DNA of 64,000 bases from assembly GCA_947447265.1 (NCBI GenBank), contig CANFKC010000023.1, positions 1 through 64,000 of the forward strand, read 5' to 3'. Within the stretch, counting starts at the first letter, position 1. Each line of letters begins with the position of its first letter. The position numbers and the translations under genes are program-made. This document shows, one piece after another, positions 28,121 through 38,259 of this stretch. The notes beneath the pieces are model-generated. The model was not told the origin of the DNA and ran no database searches. It worked only from the letters and a program-made list of their open reading frames with translations. The stretch is from Chitinophagaceae bacterium. Its GTDB lineage: Bacteria; Bacteroidota; Bacteroidia; Chitinophagales; Chitinophagaceae.

Positions 28121-28390
28121 TTACCAACTTGCTTTTCTAACTCCTGGTATTTTACCATCAAGAGCCATATCGCGGAATGCATTACGGCACATGCCGAAGT
28201 AACGCATATAACCACGTGGGCGACCGGTGATCTGACACCTGTTTTTCAGGCGAACAGCTGAAGAATTTTTAGGTAATTTATCTAAACCTGCATAATCTCC
28301 TGCTTCTTTAAGGGCTGCACGCCTAGTGGCATACTGTGCAACCATTTTCTCACGTTTACGCTGACGGGCTTTTACTGATTCTCTAGCCAT
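28121..28390 (-). CDS. rpsN: 30S ribosomal protein S14, zinc-independent type
   Basis: 89 residues. The C-terminal part [22 protein letters not shown] lacks the four-Cys zinc ribbon of the short S14 form, and the length fits the C-minus type. S14 lies in the 30S head. Confidence 0.96.
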   Translation of the reverse strand: MARESVKARQRKREKMVAQYATRRAALKEAGDYAGLDKLPKNSSAVRLKNRCQITGRPRGYMRYFGMCRNAFRDMALDGKIPGVRKASW

Positions 28391-28486
28391 ATTATTTGTG
28401 TTGATTGTTTGCTGTCAGATGACCTGGAACCAAACAATTATATTCAATGTTTTTATCAGAAAGGTATTGCTACCCAAATCTTATAA

Positions 28487-29068
28487 TTAGATACCACCTG
28501 TTTTGGTCATATTCTTGAATGGCATACCCATAAGGCTAAGCAATTCATAAGCTTCTTCGTTAGTCTTGGCAGTAGTCACGAAAGTGATGTCCATACCGCT
28601 GATGCGAGGTAACTTGTCGATATTGATTTCAGGATAGATGATCTGCTCAGTGATACCCATTGTGTAATTACCACGGCCATCAAATGATTTCTCATTGATA
28701 CCCTTAAAGTCACGTACACGTGGGAGAGAAACAGATACAAAACGATCTAAAAACTCAAACATGTTCACATTGCGCAAAGTAACCCTGCAACCAATTGGCA
28801 TGTTCTTACGAAGCTTGAAGTTCGAGATGTCTTTTTTAGACATTGTAGGTATCGCCTTCTGACCAGTGATAGCTGACATTTCGTTAACCGCGTCATCAAT
28901 CATTTTCTTATCAGAAACAGAACCTTTTACACCCTGGTTAAGACAGATCTTAACCAACCTTGGGCACTGCATAACTGTTTTATACCCGAATTTTTTCATC
29001 AGTGCGGGAACCACTTCATCCCTGTACTTCTTAAGTAAACGAGGACTATATGTTGTTGACGTTGCCAT
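28487..29068 (-). CDS. rplE: 50S ribosomal protein L5
   Basis: 193 residues with the L5 pattern ([51 protein letters not shown]). L5 binds 5S rRNA in the central protuberance. Its first base overlaps the last base of the upstream rplX stop codon, a translational-coupling arrangement. Confidence 0.97.
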   Translation of the reverse strand: MATSTTYSPRLLKKYRDEVVPALMKKFGYKTVMQCPRLVKICLNQGVKGSVSDKKMIDDAVNEMSAITGQKAIPTMSKKDISNFKLRKNMPIGCRVTLRNVNMFEFLDRFVSVSLPRVRDFKGINEKSFDGRGNYTMGITEQIIYPEINIDKLPRISGMDITFVTTAKTNEEAYELLSLMGMPFKNMTKTGGI

Positions 29069-29406
29069 TATTTAATTACCTCCCCTGATTTTTTAGATAT
29101 ACGCGAAAAACCGGTTTCAGTGCGGGTACGTGATACGCGCGCCGGTGCTTTAGCCTTAGCATCCCAAAGCATCACATTAGATATGTTAATAGGAGCTTCC
29201 TCCTTAACGATACCACCCTGCGGATTCTGAGCGTTTGGCTTCAGATGCTTGGTTACCAGGTTTACACCTTCTACAAGTATGCGGCCCTCGGTAGGGTTAA
29301 CGCTCAATACCTGATGCGGCGTAGTGCGATCTTTATCATCGCCGGCAATAACAACCACGTTATCGCCCTTTTTAATATTGTACTTTGGTTTAAATCTCTG
29401 TTTCAC
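29068..29406 (-). CDS. rplX: 50S ribosomal protein L24
   Basis: 112 residues from a GTG at 29406. The KOW motif region ([26 protein letters not shown]) is clear. L24 starts 50S assembly. It overlaps rplE by one base. A TACCTTTG-like element on the minus strand lies in the gap from rplN (29457-29464). Confidence 0.95.
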   Translation of the reverse strand: MKQRFKPKYNIKKGDNVVVIAGDDKDRTTPHQVLSVNPTEGRILVEGVNLVTKHLKPNAQNPQGGIVKEEAPINISNVMLWDAKAKAPARVSRTRTETGFSRISKKSGEVIK

Positions 29407-29456
29407 TGTTACTATGAATTAAGCGTTGTTTTTACACCGATTATTGTTTCGGGCTG

Positions 29457-29464
29457 CAAAGGTA
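29457..29464 (-). promoter_or_regulatory. Candidate internal -7 box between rplN and rplX
   Basis: The minus strand reads TACCTTTGCAG, close to the initiation regions of rplS and rpsJ. It lies 51 bases before the rplX start. No TTG at 19-21 bases supports it, so it may be chance or a degenerate promoter. Confidence 0.3.
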
Positions 29465-29473
29465 CAACAAATT

Positions 29474-29842
29474 TTACAATACTTCGGGTGCAAGGGAAAC
29501 AATTTTCATGTATCCTTTATCACGCAATTCACGAGCTACGGGTCCAAAGATACGCGTACCACGAGGGTCATCGGAGTTGTTGAGCAATACAACAGCATTG
29601 TCGTCAAAACTGATGTAAGAACCATCCTTACGGCGTAGTTTCTTTTTAGTACGAACGATTACCGCTTTTGAAACGGTTCCCTTCTTCATACCACCACCTG
29701 GAATAGCATCTTTTACGGTTACTACAATTTTATCGCCTATACCGGCATAATCTTGTCCCGAATTGCCCAACACACGTATGCAAAGTACTTCTTTGGCACC
29801 GCTGTTGTCGGCTACATTGAGCCGGGATTCTTGTTGTATCAT
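29474..29842 (-). CDS. rplN: 50S ribosomal protein L14
   Basis: 122 residues, opening [19 protein letters not shown] and holding the family signature for L14, which forms part of the 30S-50S bridge region. It lies between rpsQ and rplX. Confidence 0.97.
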   Translation of the reverse strand: MIQQESRLNVADNSGAKEVLCIRVLGNSGQDYAGIGDKIVVTVKDAIPGGGMKKGTVSKAVIVRTKKKLRRKDGSYISFDDNAVVLLNNSDDPRGTRIFGPVARELRDKGYMKIVSLAPEVL

Positions 29843-29851
29843 TCTAAAAAG

Positions 29852-30112
29852 TTACTTAGCTTTTTCAATAATTTCTACCAGGCGCCAGCGTTTAGTTTTG
29901 CTAAGCGGACGCGTTTCCATAATACGTACTACATCACCAATGCCGGCAGTGTCCTGCTCGTCGTGAGCATGAAAGCTCGATGATTTCTTAATAAACTTAC
30001 CGTACATAGGGTGTTTCACCTTGCGTTCAACGTTGACAGTGATGGTTTTCATCATCTTGCTGCTGCTTACTACGCCTATACGGGTTTTCCTGCTTTTTCT
30101 TTCAATTGCCAT
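29852..30112 (-). CDS. rpsQ: 30S ribosomal protein S17
   Basis: 86 residues from the ATG at 30112 ([15 protein letters not shown]). The core [23 protein letters not shown] and [15 protein letters not shown] are diagnostic of S17, a primary 16S rRNA binder. A slightly longer frame exists upstream but adds no conserved residues. Confidence 0.96.
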   Translation of the reverse strand: MAIERKSRKTRIGVVSSSKMMKTITVNVERKVKHPMYGKFIKKSSSFHAHDEQDTAGIGDVVRIMETRPLSKTKRWRLVEIIEKAK

Positions 30113-30133
30113 AACGGACATCAATAATATTTA

Positions 30134-30337
30134 TTAGAAACCTAATTCTCTTTTGCGGCCTTCAGTTTTCATGCGTGCTATCTCCCTGCGCATCTGCTTA
30201 ATGATAAGCGGATTCTCAATTGGGTTAACAGCATGGCTAAACCTTGTTTTTTTCATACGCAGTTGCTCTTCGCTTATTTTATTAGCGAGACCTTCATTGT
30301 CGAGCGAACGGTAATCTGTGCCTTTTTCCTTTGCCAT
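30134..30337 (-). CDS. rpmC: 50S ribosomal protein L29
   Basis: 67 residues, helical, with the typical LxxExxxKIxEEQxRxxxxRF pattern and IKxxRRxIARxKT end. L29 sits by the peptide exit tunnel, where SRP and trigger factor dock. It lies between rplP and rpsQ. Confidence 0.94.
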   Translation of the reverse strand: MAKEKGTDYRSLDNEGLANKISEEQLRMKKTRFSHAVNPIENPLIIKQMRREIARMKTEGRKRELGF

Positions 30338-30471
30338 TGTTATTTTTTTTAGTCGTAAGTCGTAAGTCTGAAATCGAAAGCTTTACAGCAACCTCATTGA
30401 AACAAACTTCTAATTTTTTATCTTCTTGAAATCCGTCTTACAACAGCTTTCTACTTTTTACTTTGTTTTAC

Positions 30472-30894
30472 TTATTCACCAGCATAGTCATGACGAACTA
30501 CAAACTTAGTGCGGATCGGCAGCTTCTGAGCAGCAAGGTCCATCGCAGCACGAGCTACAGCCATTGGAACACCTTCAATCTCAAACATGATCAATCCTGG
30601 CTTAACTACAGCAGCCCAAAACTCCAGGCTACCTTTACCTTTACCCATCCTCACTTCAGCAGGTTTGCGGGTAATTGGCTTATCAGGGAAGATACGGATC
30701 CAAACATTACCTTCACGCTTCATTTCACGAGTCATTGCCTGACGTGCAGCTTCGATCTGACGGTTAGTTATCCATTTTGGCTCCATGGCTTTTAGTCCAA
30801 ATGAACCAAAGGATATCATTGCTCCACGCTGTGCGTCTCCCTTAATTCTGCCTTTATGGGCCTTACGGTGTTTCGATTTTTTTGGCTGTAACAT
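30472..30894 (-). CDS. rplP: 50S ribosomal protein L16
   Basis: 140 residues with [19 protein letters not shown] and the conserved [18 protein letters not shown]16 lies near the A-site and is needed for peptidyl transferase centre architecture. It lies between rpsC and rpmC. A 134-base A/T-rich gap follows before rpmC. Confidence 0.97.
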   Translation of the reverse strand: MLQPKKSKHRKAHKGRIKGDAQRGAMISFGSFGLKAMEPKWITNRQIEAARQAMTREMKREGNVWIRIFPDKPITRKPAEVRMGKGKGSLEFWAAVVKPGLIMFEIEGVPMAVARAAMDLAAQKLPIRTKFVVRHDYAGE

Positions 30895-30973
30895 TGTTAC
30901 AAAATTATATTTATGCTAAAGATTGTGAATACCACTTTAAATACTACTGATGTTACTAAACTATCAGTTCAAA

Positions 30974-31831
30974 TTATCTGCGACCACCGCCGCCACCGCC
31001 ACGGTTACCACCGCCGCCCTGACCACCACGGTTACCACCGCCCTGGCCGCCTCTGCGGTCACCACCACGGTCACCGCCTCTGCGGTCACCACGATCGCCA
31101 CCCGGACGCTCTCCACGTGAACCTTCTGTTCCTGCAAAACCTGGACGGTTGTTACCGCGACTGTCAGAGTTAGCAGAGAAGTTAGGGTTTAACTCACGTG
31201 CACCTAATACTTCACCTTTACAGATCCATACTTTCAAACCAATTTTACCATATACGGTCATTGAATATACTGATGCATAATCGATGTCCATACGTAAAGT
31301 ATGTAATGGGGTACGACCTTGTTTGAATTCTTCGCTACGAGCGATTTCAGAACCATTTAAACGGCCACTTGCTTTGATCTTGATACCTTCAGCACCCATT
31401 CTCATTGCAGTAGAAATAGCCATCTTAATTGCACGCTTGTAGCTAACACGACCTTCGATCTGGCGGGCGATTGTATCACCTACTATCATAGCATCCATCT
31501 CCGGACGGCGGATTTCCATGATATTGATCTGAACATCATCCTTTTTAGTAAGGTTCTTCAGCTCTTCCTTGATACGGTCAACTTCAGTTCCTCCCTTGCC
31601 TATAATAATACCAGGCTTAGAAGTATGGATGGTGATGATCAGCTTACCTAAAGTACGCTCTATAACAATACGAGAAATACCGCCTTTGTTGATACGTGCA
31701 TTAAGGTAAGTACGGATTTTGAAATCTTCAATCAGTTTCTGACCGAAGTCCTTCTTTTCGCCATACCACATTGAATCCCATCCGCGGATGATGCCCAACC
31801 TGTTACCTATAGGATTACATTTTTGACCCAT
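30974..31831 (-). CDS. rpsC: 30S ribosomal protein S3 with Arg-Gly-rich C-terminal tail
   Basis: 285 residues. The first 225 are a normal S3: KH domain ([20 protein letters not shown]) and C-terminal domain. The last 60 residues form a low-complexity tail of GGDRGG and [10 protein letters not shown] repeats ending GGGGRR, making the protein longer than typical S3 (about 210-240). RGG tails bind RNA in other proteins; a role in RNA binding or condensate-like behaviour is inference. S3 lies at the mRNA entry channel. Confidence 0.97.
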   Translation of the reverse strand: MGQKCNPIGNRLGIIRGWDSMWYGEKKDFGQKLIEDFKIRTYLNARINKGGISRIVIERTLGKLIITIHTSKPGIIIGKGGTEVDRIKEELKNLTKKDDVQINIMEIRRPEMDAMIVGDTIARQIEGRVSYKRAIKMAISTAMRMGAEGIKIKASGRLNGSEIARSEEFKQGRTPLHTLRMDIDYASVYSMTVYGKIGLKVWICKGEVLGARELNPNFSANSDSRGNNRPGFAGTEGSRGERPGGDRGDRRGGDRGGDRRGGQGGGNRGGQGGGGNRGGGGGGRR

Positions 31832-31865
31832 TGTACTATTATTGAGTTATTATTATATATTTTTA

Positions 31866-32240
31866 TTAAGCTTCAGTTTGTTCAGTTGCTGTGATCGGCG
31901 TGCGGCTATCCACCATTATGGTAACGTGGTTGCTACGTTTGCGTACACGATAAGCACGGCCTTGTGGTGCAGGGCGCATACGCTTAAGTACACGGCCACC
32001 ATCAACAAAAATTGTACTTACATATAAGTTTGCTTCAGTCAGATCTACACCTTCGTTCTTCACTCTCCAGTTGGCGATAGCGCTCAGCAACAATTTTTCC
32101 ATTGCTACTGAAGGATCTTTTGTGCTGAACTTTAAAGTATTCAGTGCATTTTCCACTTCCATACCACGGATAAGATCAGCCAAAAGGCGCATTTTGCGTG
32201 GCGAGGTAGGATAATTTCGTAAGCGAGCTACAGCTTCCAT
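31866..32240 (-). CDS. rplV: 50S ribosomal protein L22
   Basis: 124 residues with [18 protein letters not shown] and [26 protein letters not shown], diagnostic of L22, whose loop lines the exit tunnel and can affect macrolide sensitivity. It lies between rpsS and rpsC. Confidence 0.97.
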   Translation of the reverse strand: MEAVARLRNYPTSPRKMRLLADLIRGMEVENALNTLKFSTKDPSVAMEKLLLSAIANWRVKNEGVDLTEANLYVSTIFVDGGRVLKRMRPAPQGRAYRVRKRSNHVTIMVDSRTPITATEQTEA

Positions 32241-32351
32241 TATTTTTGATTTTTTATTGACAGCAGATATCAGAATATACCGCCAAAAACTATTAAACTT
32301 TGTTATTGTCCTTTACTATACTGGCTATGGGGTACTACCCTATTACCGGTA

Positions 32352-32621
32352 TTATTGTTTGCTACCACTATGGCCGCGGAAGTTACGCGTTGGAGCGAAC
32401 TCACCTAACTTATGACCAACCATATACTCAGTAACATATACCGGTATAAATTTGTTGCCATTGTGTACAGCGAACGTAATACCAACGAAATCAGGAGTGA
32501 TAGTGCTACGGCGACTCCAGGTTTTAACTACACCTTTCTTCACCTTACCATCATTCTGTGCGACAACTTTTTTCTCCAGTTTCGCGTCTACGTAAGGACC
32601 TTTGCTTATTGAACGAGCCAT
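32352..32621 (-). CDS. rpsS: 30S ribosomal protein S19
   Basis: 89 residues, opening [19 protein letters not shown] and ending with [20 protein letters not shown], the S19 signature. S19 is in the 30S head near the A-site finger. It lies between rplB and rplV. Confidence 0.97.
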   Translation of the reverse strand: MARSISKGPYVDAKLEKKVVAQNDGKVKKGVVKTWSRRSTITPDFVGITFAVHNGNKFIPVYVTEYMVGHKLGEFAPTRNFRGHSGSKQ

Positions 32622-32705
32622 TTTATTGACCTATTTTTTATTTATGATTGTTGATTGAAATTTCTCAACCAATTTATTATTATGTTTTATTCGCTACGGC
32701 AATAA

Positions 32706-33539
<834 letters not shown>

Positions 33540-33613
33540 TTTTATTTCTATTTGCGATTGATGTACCAAGGGTACAACCACCCCATTTAAATATTTTAGT
33601 TAATAACCTTCAA

Positions 33614-33916
33614 TTAGCTCTGTGTAGCAAACAAATCGATAGTGTCGCCTTCTATAAGAGAAACGATCGCCTTCTTGTAAGATGGCTTCCTGCCTGATAA
33701 GAAACCAGCCTTTGTATAGCGGGTTTTATTTTTAGCCGGAACAACTACAGTGTTTACTTCGCTAACTTTAACTCCGTAAAACTCTTCTACAGCCTTTTTA
33801 ATTTCCAGCTTATTAGCTGCGTGGCCTACAACAAATGTGTAGCGGCCGCTGCGCTCCATCTGGCGATTTACCTTCTCGGTAATTACCGGCCTTACCAACA
33901 CTTCTGAAAGTCTCAT
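33614..33916 (-). CDS. rplW: 50S ribosomal protein L23
   Basis: 100 residues with VLVRPVITEKVNRQMERSGRYTFVV and the loop KKAVEEFYGVKV. L23 lies at the exit tunnel and is the docking site for trigger factor and SRP. It lies between rplD and rplB. Confidence 0.96.
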   Translation of the reverse strand: MRLSEVLVRPVITEKVNRQMERSGRYTFVVGHAANKLEIKKAVEEFYGVKVSEVNTVVVPAKNKTRYTKAGFLSGRKPSYKKAIVSLIEGDTIDLFATQS

Positions 33917-34083
33917 TTTTCTTTGGTTTTAGTCTTTTATTAGTCGAAAGTCAAAAGTCGAAAGTCAAAAGCTGATCTGCTAACTATAACCTGGACTAAT
34001 TCTTCTATTAATTACTTTTCGTTTGCGGTCACCGCCACCCTTCACCTGTTATTAATATACACTCAACTGTGTAATACTAAATA

Positions 34084-34731
34084 CTAGTTAGCTTCTTCAA
34101 CAACTGTGATATCATCTTCGCTAAACATTTTAGCTACAGACTCCATGAACACGATAACATTAGTATGTGTAATATCGTAAGTATTCATATCACTCAGCAT
34201 AACAGTTTTAGTGTTAGGCACGTTACGGCTGCTGAGGTAGATGTTGCTGTTGTACTCAGGGATAACAACCATTGATTTACGGTTATCTCCACGAAGCGCA
34301 TCCAATACCGCTATGTAGTCTTTAGTTTTAGGAGCGTCCATTTTCAGGTCTTCTACTATAACTATTTTGTTTTCGCGGGCTTTGAAAGCTAAAGCACTCA
34401 TCTTAGCCAGATCCTTAACCTTGCGGTTAAGTTTGAAGCCATAAAGGTGAGGAACTGGACCGTTAACGGCACCACCACCTTTATACAATGGGTTACGGAT
34501 ATTACCCTTACGAGAACCACCGGTACCTTTTTGCTTGTGCAATTTCTTTGAAGAACCATGCACTTCAGCACGGGTCTTAGATTTGTGCGTACCCTGGCGC
34601 TGAGCTGCTAAGTATTGCTTTACCGCTAAGTAAATACAATGTTCATTAGGCTCGATGGCGAATATATCATCCGGCAATTCTACCGAACGACCTGTTTTTG
34701 CACCTTTACTATTTAAAACGTCAACTTGCAT
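34084..34731 (-). CDS. rplD: 50S ribosomal protein L4
   Basis: 215 residues, with the extended loop (HKSKTRAEVHGSSKKLHKQKGTGGSRKGNIRNP, about residues 47-80) that reaches into the tunnel. In E. coli L4 also controls its own S10 operon; no matching leader structure can be judged by eye here. It lies between rplC and rplW. Confidence 0.97.
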   Translation of the reverse strand: MQVDVLNSKGAKTGRSVELPDDIFAIEPNEHCIYLAVKQYLAAQRQGTHKSKTRAEVHGSSKKLHKQKGTGGSRKGNIRNPLYKGGGAVNGPVPHLYGFKLNRKVKDLAKMSALAFKARENKIVIVEDLKMDAPKTKDYIAVLDALRGDNRKSMVVIPEYNSNIYLSSRNVPNTKTVMLSDMNTYDITHTNVIVFMESVAKMFSEDDITVVEEAN

Positions 34732-34738
34732 GACTAAA

Positions 34739-35356
34739 TTAATTCTGAATTAAAACAATAGAACCATTACTACCCGGTACTGAACCACTGATCAAAATAT
34801 AATTTTTGTCAGCAAATACCTTTACTACCCTTAAAGATTTCACCTTAACACTTTCCTGACCCATACGGCCTGCCATACGCATGCCCTTGAATACACGGCT
34901 AGGATAAGACGAACCACCAATAGAACCTGGTGCACGTGAACGGTCATGCTGGCCATGGGTTGCTTCACCCACACCACTAAATCCGTGACGTTTAACAACA
35001 CCCTGAAATCCTTTACCTTTGGTGGTGCCGATAACGCTTACCTTTTCACCTTCAGTAAATATTTCACAAGTTATGCTTTCACCAACTTGTTTATTAATAG
35101 AGCAATTTCTAAGTTCTTTTACTACACGTTTTGGAGTCGTGTTAGCTTTCGCGAAGTGATTGATGAGCGCTTTTGGAGTATTTTTCTCCTTAGCCTCACC
35201 AAATGCGATTTGGAGAGATTCGTAACCGTCGGTATCCACGGTTTTCTTTTGAGTAACCACACAAGGCCCAGCTTCGATAATGGTACAAGCGGTCTGCTTG
35301 CCATTTGGCTCGAAAATACTGGTCATGCCAATTTTTTTACCAATAATACCTTTCAT
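34739..35356 (-). CDS. rplC: 50S ribosomal protein L3
   Basis: 205 residues, opening [16 protein letters not shown], with the conserved [17 protein letters not shown] and [16 protein letters not shown]3 is an early 50S assembly protein reaching towards the peptidyl transferase centre. It lies between rpsJ and rplD. Confidence 0.97.
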   Translation of the reverse strand: MKGIIGKKIGMTSIFEPNGKQTACTIIEAGPCVVTQKKTVDTDGYESLQIAFGEAKEKNTPKALINHFAKANTTPKRVVKELRNCSINKQVGESITCEIFTEGEKVSVIGTTKGKGFQGVVKRHGFSGVGEATHGQHDRSRAPGSIGGSSYPSRVFKGMRMAGRMGQESVKVKSLRVVKVFADKNYILISGSVPGSNGSIVLIQN

Positions 35357-35480
35357 TATTATTATGTTTTTACTAAGCGCCCGGAGCCGTATTTGTGTGG
35401 GCCGGGATTAGTGTTTTTCAATTTATTAAAGAACTAAGCACTTAACTTTTCGTAGCCAGCTATCAGCCAACTACCCTTCA

Positions 35481-35786
35481 TCATGCCTTTATTTCAACCT
35501 CAACGCCGCTTGGCAAATCTAATTTAGATAAAGCATCAACGGTACGTGATGAAGAAGTGTAGATGTCCAATAGGCGCTTGTGGGTGCACAATTGGAACTG
35601 CTCACGTGACTTCTTGTTTACGTGCGGAGAACGCAATACTGTAAAGATCTTCTTTTCTGTTGGCAACGGAATAGGGCCTGTAACCACTGCTCCTGTGTTG
35701 CGCACCGTCTTGACGATTTTATCAGCTGACTTGTCAACTAAGTTGTGATCGTAAGATTTTAGCTTTATTCTGATACGCTGTGACAT
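35481..35786 (-). CDS. rpsJ: 30S ribosomal protein S10
   Basis: 101 residues, with [39 protein letters not shown], diagnostic of S10. S10 also partners NusB in antitermination in other bacteria. It is the first gene of the S10-spc operon, with a well-formed promoter just upstream. fusA, rpsG and rpsL, which often precede it, are not here. Confidence 0.97.
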   Translation of the reverse strand: MSQRIRIKLKSYDHNLVDKSADKIVKTVRNTGAVVTGPIPLPTEKKIFTVLRSPHVNKKSREQFQLCTHKRLLDIYTSSSRTVDALSKLDLPSGVEVEIKA

Positions 35787-35826
35787 ACTTTATAAATATC
35801 TTCTTTTCCCTAAAAATTTGGGACTG

Positions 35827-35856
35827 CAAAGGTAATGATTGTTTTTGATTGACCAA
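35827..35856 (-). promoter_or_regulatory. Promoter of the S10-spc ribosomal operon
   Basis: On the minus strand TTG (35854-35856) is followed after exactly 19 bases by TACCTTTG (35827-35834), a full match to the Bacteroidetes promoter. The start region shares 19 identical bases with the rplS promoter. The stretch 35857-36050 upstream is A/T-rich and holds no other feature that I can support. Confidence 0.8.
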
Positions 35857-36050
35857 CTATTTTTTGAGAAAATTTTAAAATGTTTTTACTAATCGTAGAA
35901 ATTAGCTCACTTTTTAACGTTTTTACGTCTGGGAACAGCTGATTTGGGGGTGCGAATGTACAACAAAAAACATTGCCAGTGCAGGTTATTTTATAAATAA
36001 ACGGTTGATTTTGTTATAAAATGGCTCAATTCTTTCTTTCCGCCGGTAGA

Positions 36051-36398
36051 TTATCGGCCCACGCCTGTGCCTTGATGGATAAATGGCGCCCCAGACCGGT
36101 CGGAAACTATTCGCAGCCATTTACGAAGCGTCTCATTACCCGAAACCTCGATCCATTGCCCATCTTTTGTTGCAATCCAGAAATTATGTCATGGCTTCGA
36201 TATTGTGGGGCCATCTTTAGAACTAAAGTATTCATAATCAACTATTTGCAGAACGTTTTTATATAAGACAGTATTTGGCATGGACGTGGCATCTTTATAA
36301 TACAAACTTTCTTTTTTCAGCAGTGTTACGTTAGACAGCCCAAAAAGAAAAAACAAGCAGCCGGCTATCGAATATCTCTTGAACATCCACCTTCCCAT
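36051..36398 (-). pseudogene. Small exported protein gene interrupted by an in-frame TGA
   Basis: From an ATG at 36398 (or MFKRY, 4 codons later) a 69-codon frame with a hydrophobic, signal-peptide-like start ends at TGA (36189-36191). The same frame continues for 45 more protein-like codons (HNFWIATKDGQWIEVSG, then LRKWLRIVSDRSGAPF) to a TAA at 36051. The natural reading is one 115-residue protein disabled by a single change, for example from TGG or CGA. Selenocysteine is unlikely. No family recognised. Confidence 0.65.
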
Positions 36399-36485
36399 CG
36401 CTAAATTGTCTGCTTCAAATGTAAACGGGTAGAAGCATAGCCCCTACCCGTTTGGAATTTGGAATTTTTTATTGAAATTGCTCTA

Positions 36486-37853
36486 TTACCCCTGCTCTGC
36501 AAAGAACTTATGGAAGTATGGAATAGTCTCAATGCCTTTATAGTAGTTGAAAACGTCGTATTTCTCGTTTGGTGAGTGGATGTTATCATTATCCAGCCCG
36601 AAGCCCAGCAATACGGTCTTTAGGCCCAGTGTGCGCTCAAATAAGGCGATGATAGGTATGCTGCCACCACCACGTGTAGGTATCGGGTCTTTACCAAAGG
36701 TAGTCTGGATAGCCTTTTCAGCCGCTTTATAGGCATGTGAATTGGTTGGGGTTACAACTGGTTCGCCACCGTGATGAGCCGTTACTTTTACCTGAACATA
36801 ATCAGGTGCGATGGACTCAAAATAGCTGGTAAACATGTCGCTAATTTCTTTGCTGGTCTGGTGCGGTACCAAACGCATAGATATTTTAGCATAAGCCTTT
36901 GATGGCAACACTGTTTTAGCGCCTTCGCCTGTATAACCACCCCAAATACCATTTACATCCAGTGTTGGCCTTGTACCGGTGCGCTCCAGCGTAGTATAGC
37001 CCTTTTCGCCCCAGTTATCCTTAACACCCAGCTCTTTTTTGTACTCATCCAGATTAAAAGGAGCGTTGTTTAAGGCCTTGCGCTCCCCTTCTGTAAGGTC
37101 TTGTACTTTATCATAAAAACCAGGAATAGTAATGTGGTTATTTTCGTCGTGCATAGATGCTATCATCTTGCACAGAATGTTGATAGGATTGGCTACAGCA
37201 CCGCCATACACGCCGCTATGCAGGTCGCGGTTAGGGCCTGTAACTTCTACTTCCATGTAAGCCAGACCACGCAGCCCGCTTTCAATAGAAGGTGTTTCCA
37301 TGCTTATCATTGAGGTATCGGAAACCAGTACAATATCCGCCTTCAACCTGTCGACATTATCTTCCAGAAATTTGCCCAGGTTGCTGCTACCTACTTCTTC
37401 CTCACCCTCTATCATTATTTTTATGTTGCATGGCATGGTGTTAGTTTTAGCCATTACTTCCAGCGCCTTAATGTGCATAAACATCTGGCCCTTATCGTCG
37501 CATGCGCCACGGGCAAATATTTTGCCGTCTTTTATAACCGGCTCAAACGGGCCACTGGTCCATAAGTTAACCGGGTCTGCAGGTTGAACGTCATAGTGCC
37601 CGTAAACCAATACTGTAGGGAGTTTCGGGTCAACGATCTTCTGTCCGAAAACAATAGGATGGCCGGGTGTAGGGCAAACTTCAGCCGTATCGCAACCCGC
37701 CTTCAGCAGGTGCTCTTTTACAGCTTCAGCACAACGTTTTACATCATCTTTATACTTGCTATCTGCACTTACGCTAGGTATGCGCAACAGGTCAAGTAAT
37801 TCATCAAGGAAACGGTCTTTATTCAGCGTTTGGTATTCGGTCCAGGCTTGCAT
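36486..37853 (-). CDS. M20-family metallopeptidase (dipeptidase)
   Basis: 455 residues. The di-zinc M20 site is visible: His-Asp in VYGHYDVQP, the bridging Asp in ARGACDDKGQ, the Glu pair in EGEEEVGS, and further ligands in LVSDTSM and FGLDNDNIHSPNE. A lid/dimerisation domain lies in the middle (about 205-345). Members cleave dipeptides or small peptides in the cytoplasm. No signal peptide. It is a single-gene unit. Confidence 0.95.
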   Translation of the reverse strand: MQAWTEYQTLNKDRFLDELLDLLRIPSVSADSKYKDDVKRCAEAVKEHLLKAGCDTAEVCPTPGHPIVFGQKIVDPKLPTVLVYGHYDVQPADPVNLWTSGPFEPVIKDGKIFARGACDDKGQMFMHIKALEVMAKTNTMPCNIKIMIEGEEEVGSSNLGKFLEDNVDRLKADIVLVSDTSMISMETPSIESGLRGLAYMEVEVTGPNRDLHSGVYGGAVANPINILCKMIASMHDENNHITIPGFYDKVQDLTEGERKALNNAPFNLDEYKKELGVKDNWGEKGYTTLERTGTRPTLDVNGIWGGYTGEGAKTVLPSKAYAKISMRLVPHQTSKEISDMFTSYFESIAPDYVQVKVTAHHGGEPVVTPTNSHAYKAAEKAIQTTFGKDPIPTRGGGSIPIIALFERTLGLKTVLLGFGLDNDNIHSPNEKYDVFNYYKGIETIPYFHKFFAEQG

Positions 37854-38025
37854 GAGTGTTTAAATTTTAGAACTCAAATGTAGGGAATTGAGTCGTAAAG
37901 TTGTAGTTGGAGAGTTGTAAGCACTCGTGTTTAGGGGAATTACGGTGCGCGTTGTTCCACATAACACTTGATCGTCCTGACGCAGGAAAGATCTGCAATA
38001 AGCCGTTCTTGCGCTCTGGTTTGAC

Positions 38026-38220
38026 CTAACCTTGATGAGCAATTAGACAACGTGCTTGCAACTTCATCCTTCTTTTCAACTCTGGAAGCAGTCTTTTCTC
38101 TCCCTTGCTTTGGACTTTGCTTGGCGTTATATATTCAATAACTTCTTTAAGCTCCTCTTTTGTTCAGGGTTCCGACTTCATGGAGAAGTCTACATTTTGG
38201 GGTTCACTTATAAGTCCCAT
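38026..38220 (-). pseudogene. Small gene relic with an in-frame TGA
   Basis: From an ATG at 38220 the frame reads MGLISEPQNVDFSMKSEP, then TGA (38164-38166), then TKEELKEVIEYITPSKVQ and a lysine/arginine-rich stretch to TAG at 38026. The residue before the break suggests a lost TGG (SEPW-TKEEL). A second minus-strand frame is open for 64 codons over 37940-38134 with protein-like composition, so the locus may also be frameshifted. The 170 bases left of it (37854-38025) contain no intact gene. Identity unknown. Confidence 0.5.
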
Positions 38221-38259
38221 AATTTAGTCTTTACAATATTGTCTTATTAACTACTGCAT

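Noticed and set aside
36189-36191. Selenocysteine at the in-frame TGA, suggested by selD in the window
   Set aside because: selD here is paired with mnmH for tRNA selenouridine. No selA, selB or tRNA-Sec is visible, no evident SECIS-like stem was noted after the TGA, and the sequence around it suggests a lost Trp or Arg codon.
36051-38220. Genetic code with TGA read as Trp
   Set aside because: TGA serves as the stop of the PIN gene at 46980-46982 and of the gene ending at 7371. All core genes are intact without reading TGA as Trp; only the two relics need it.
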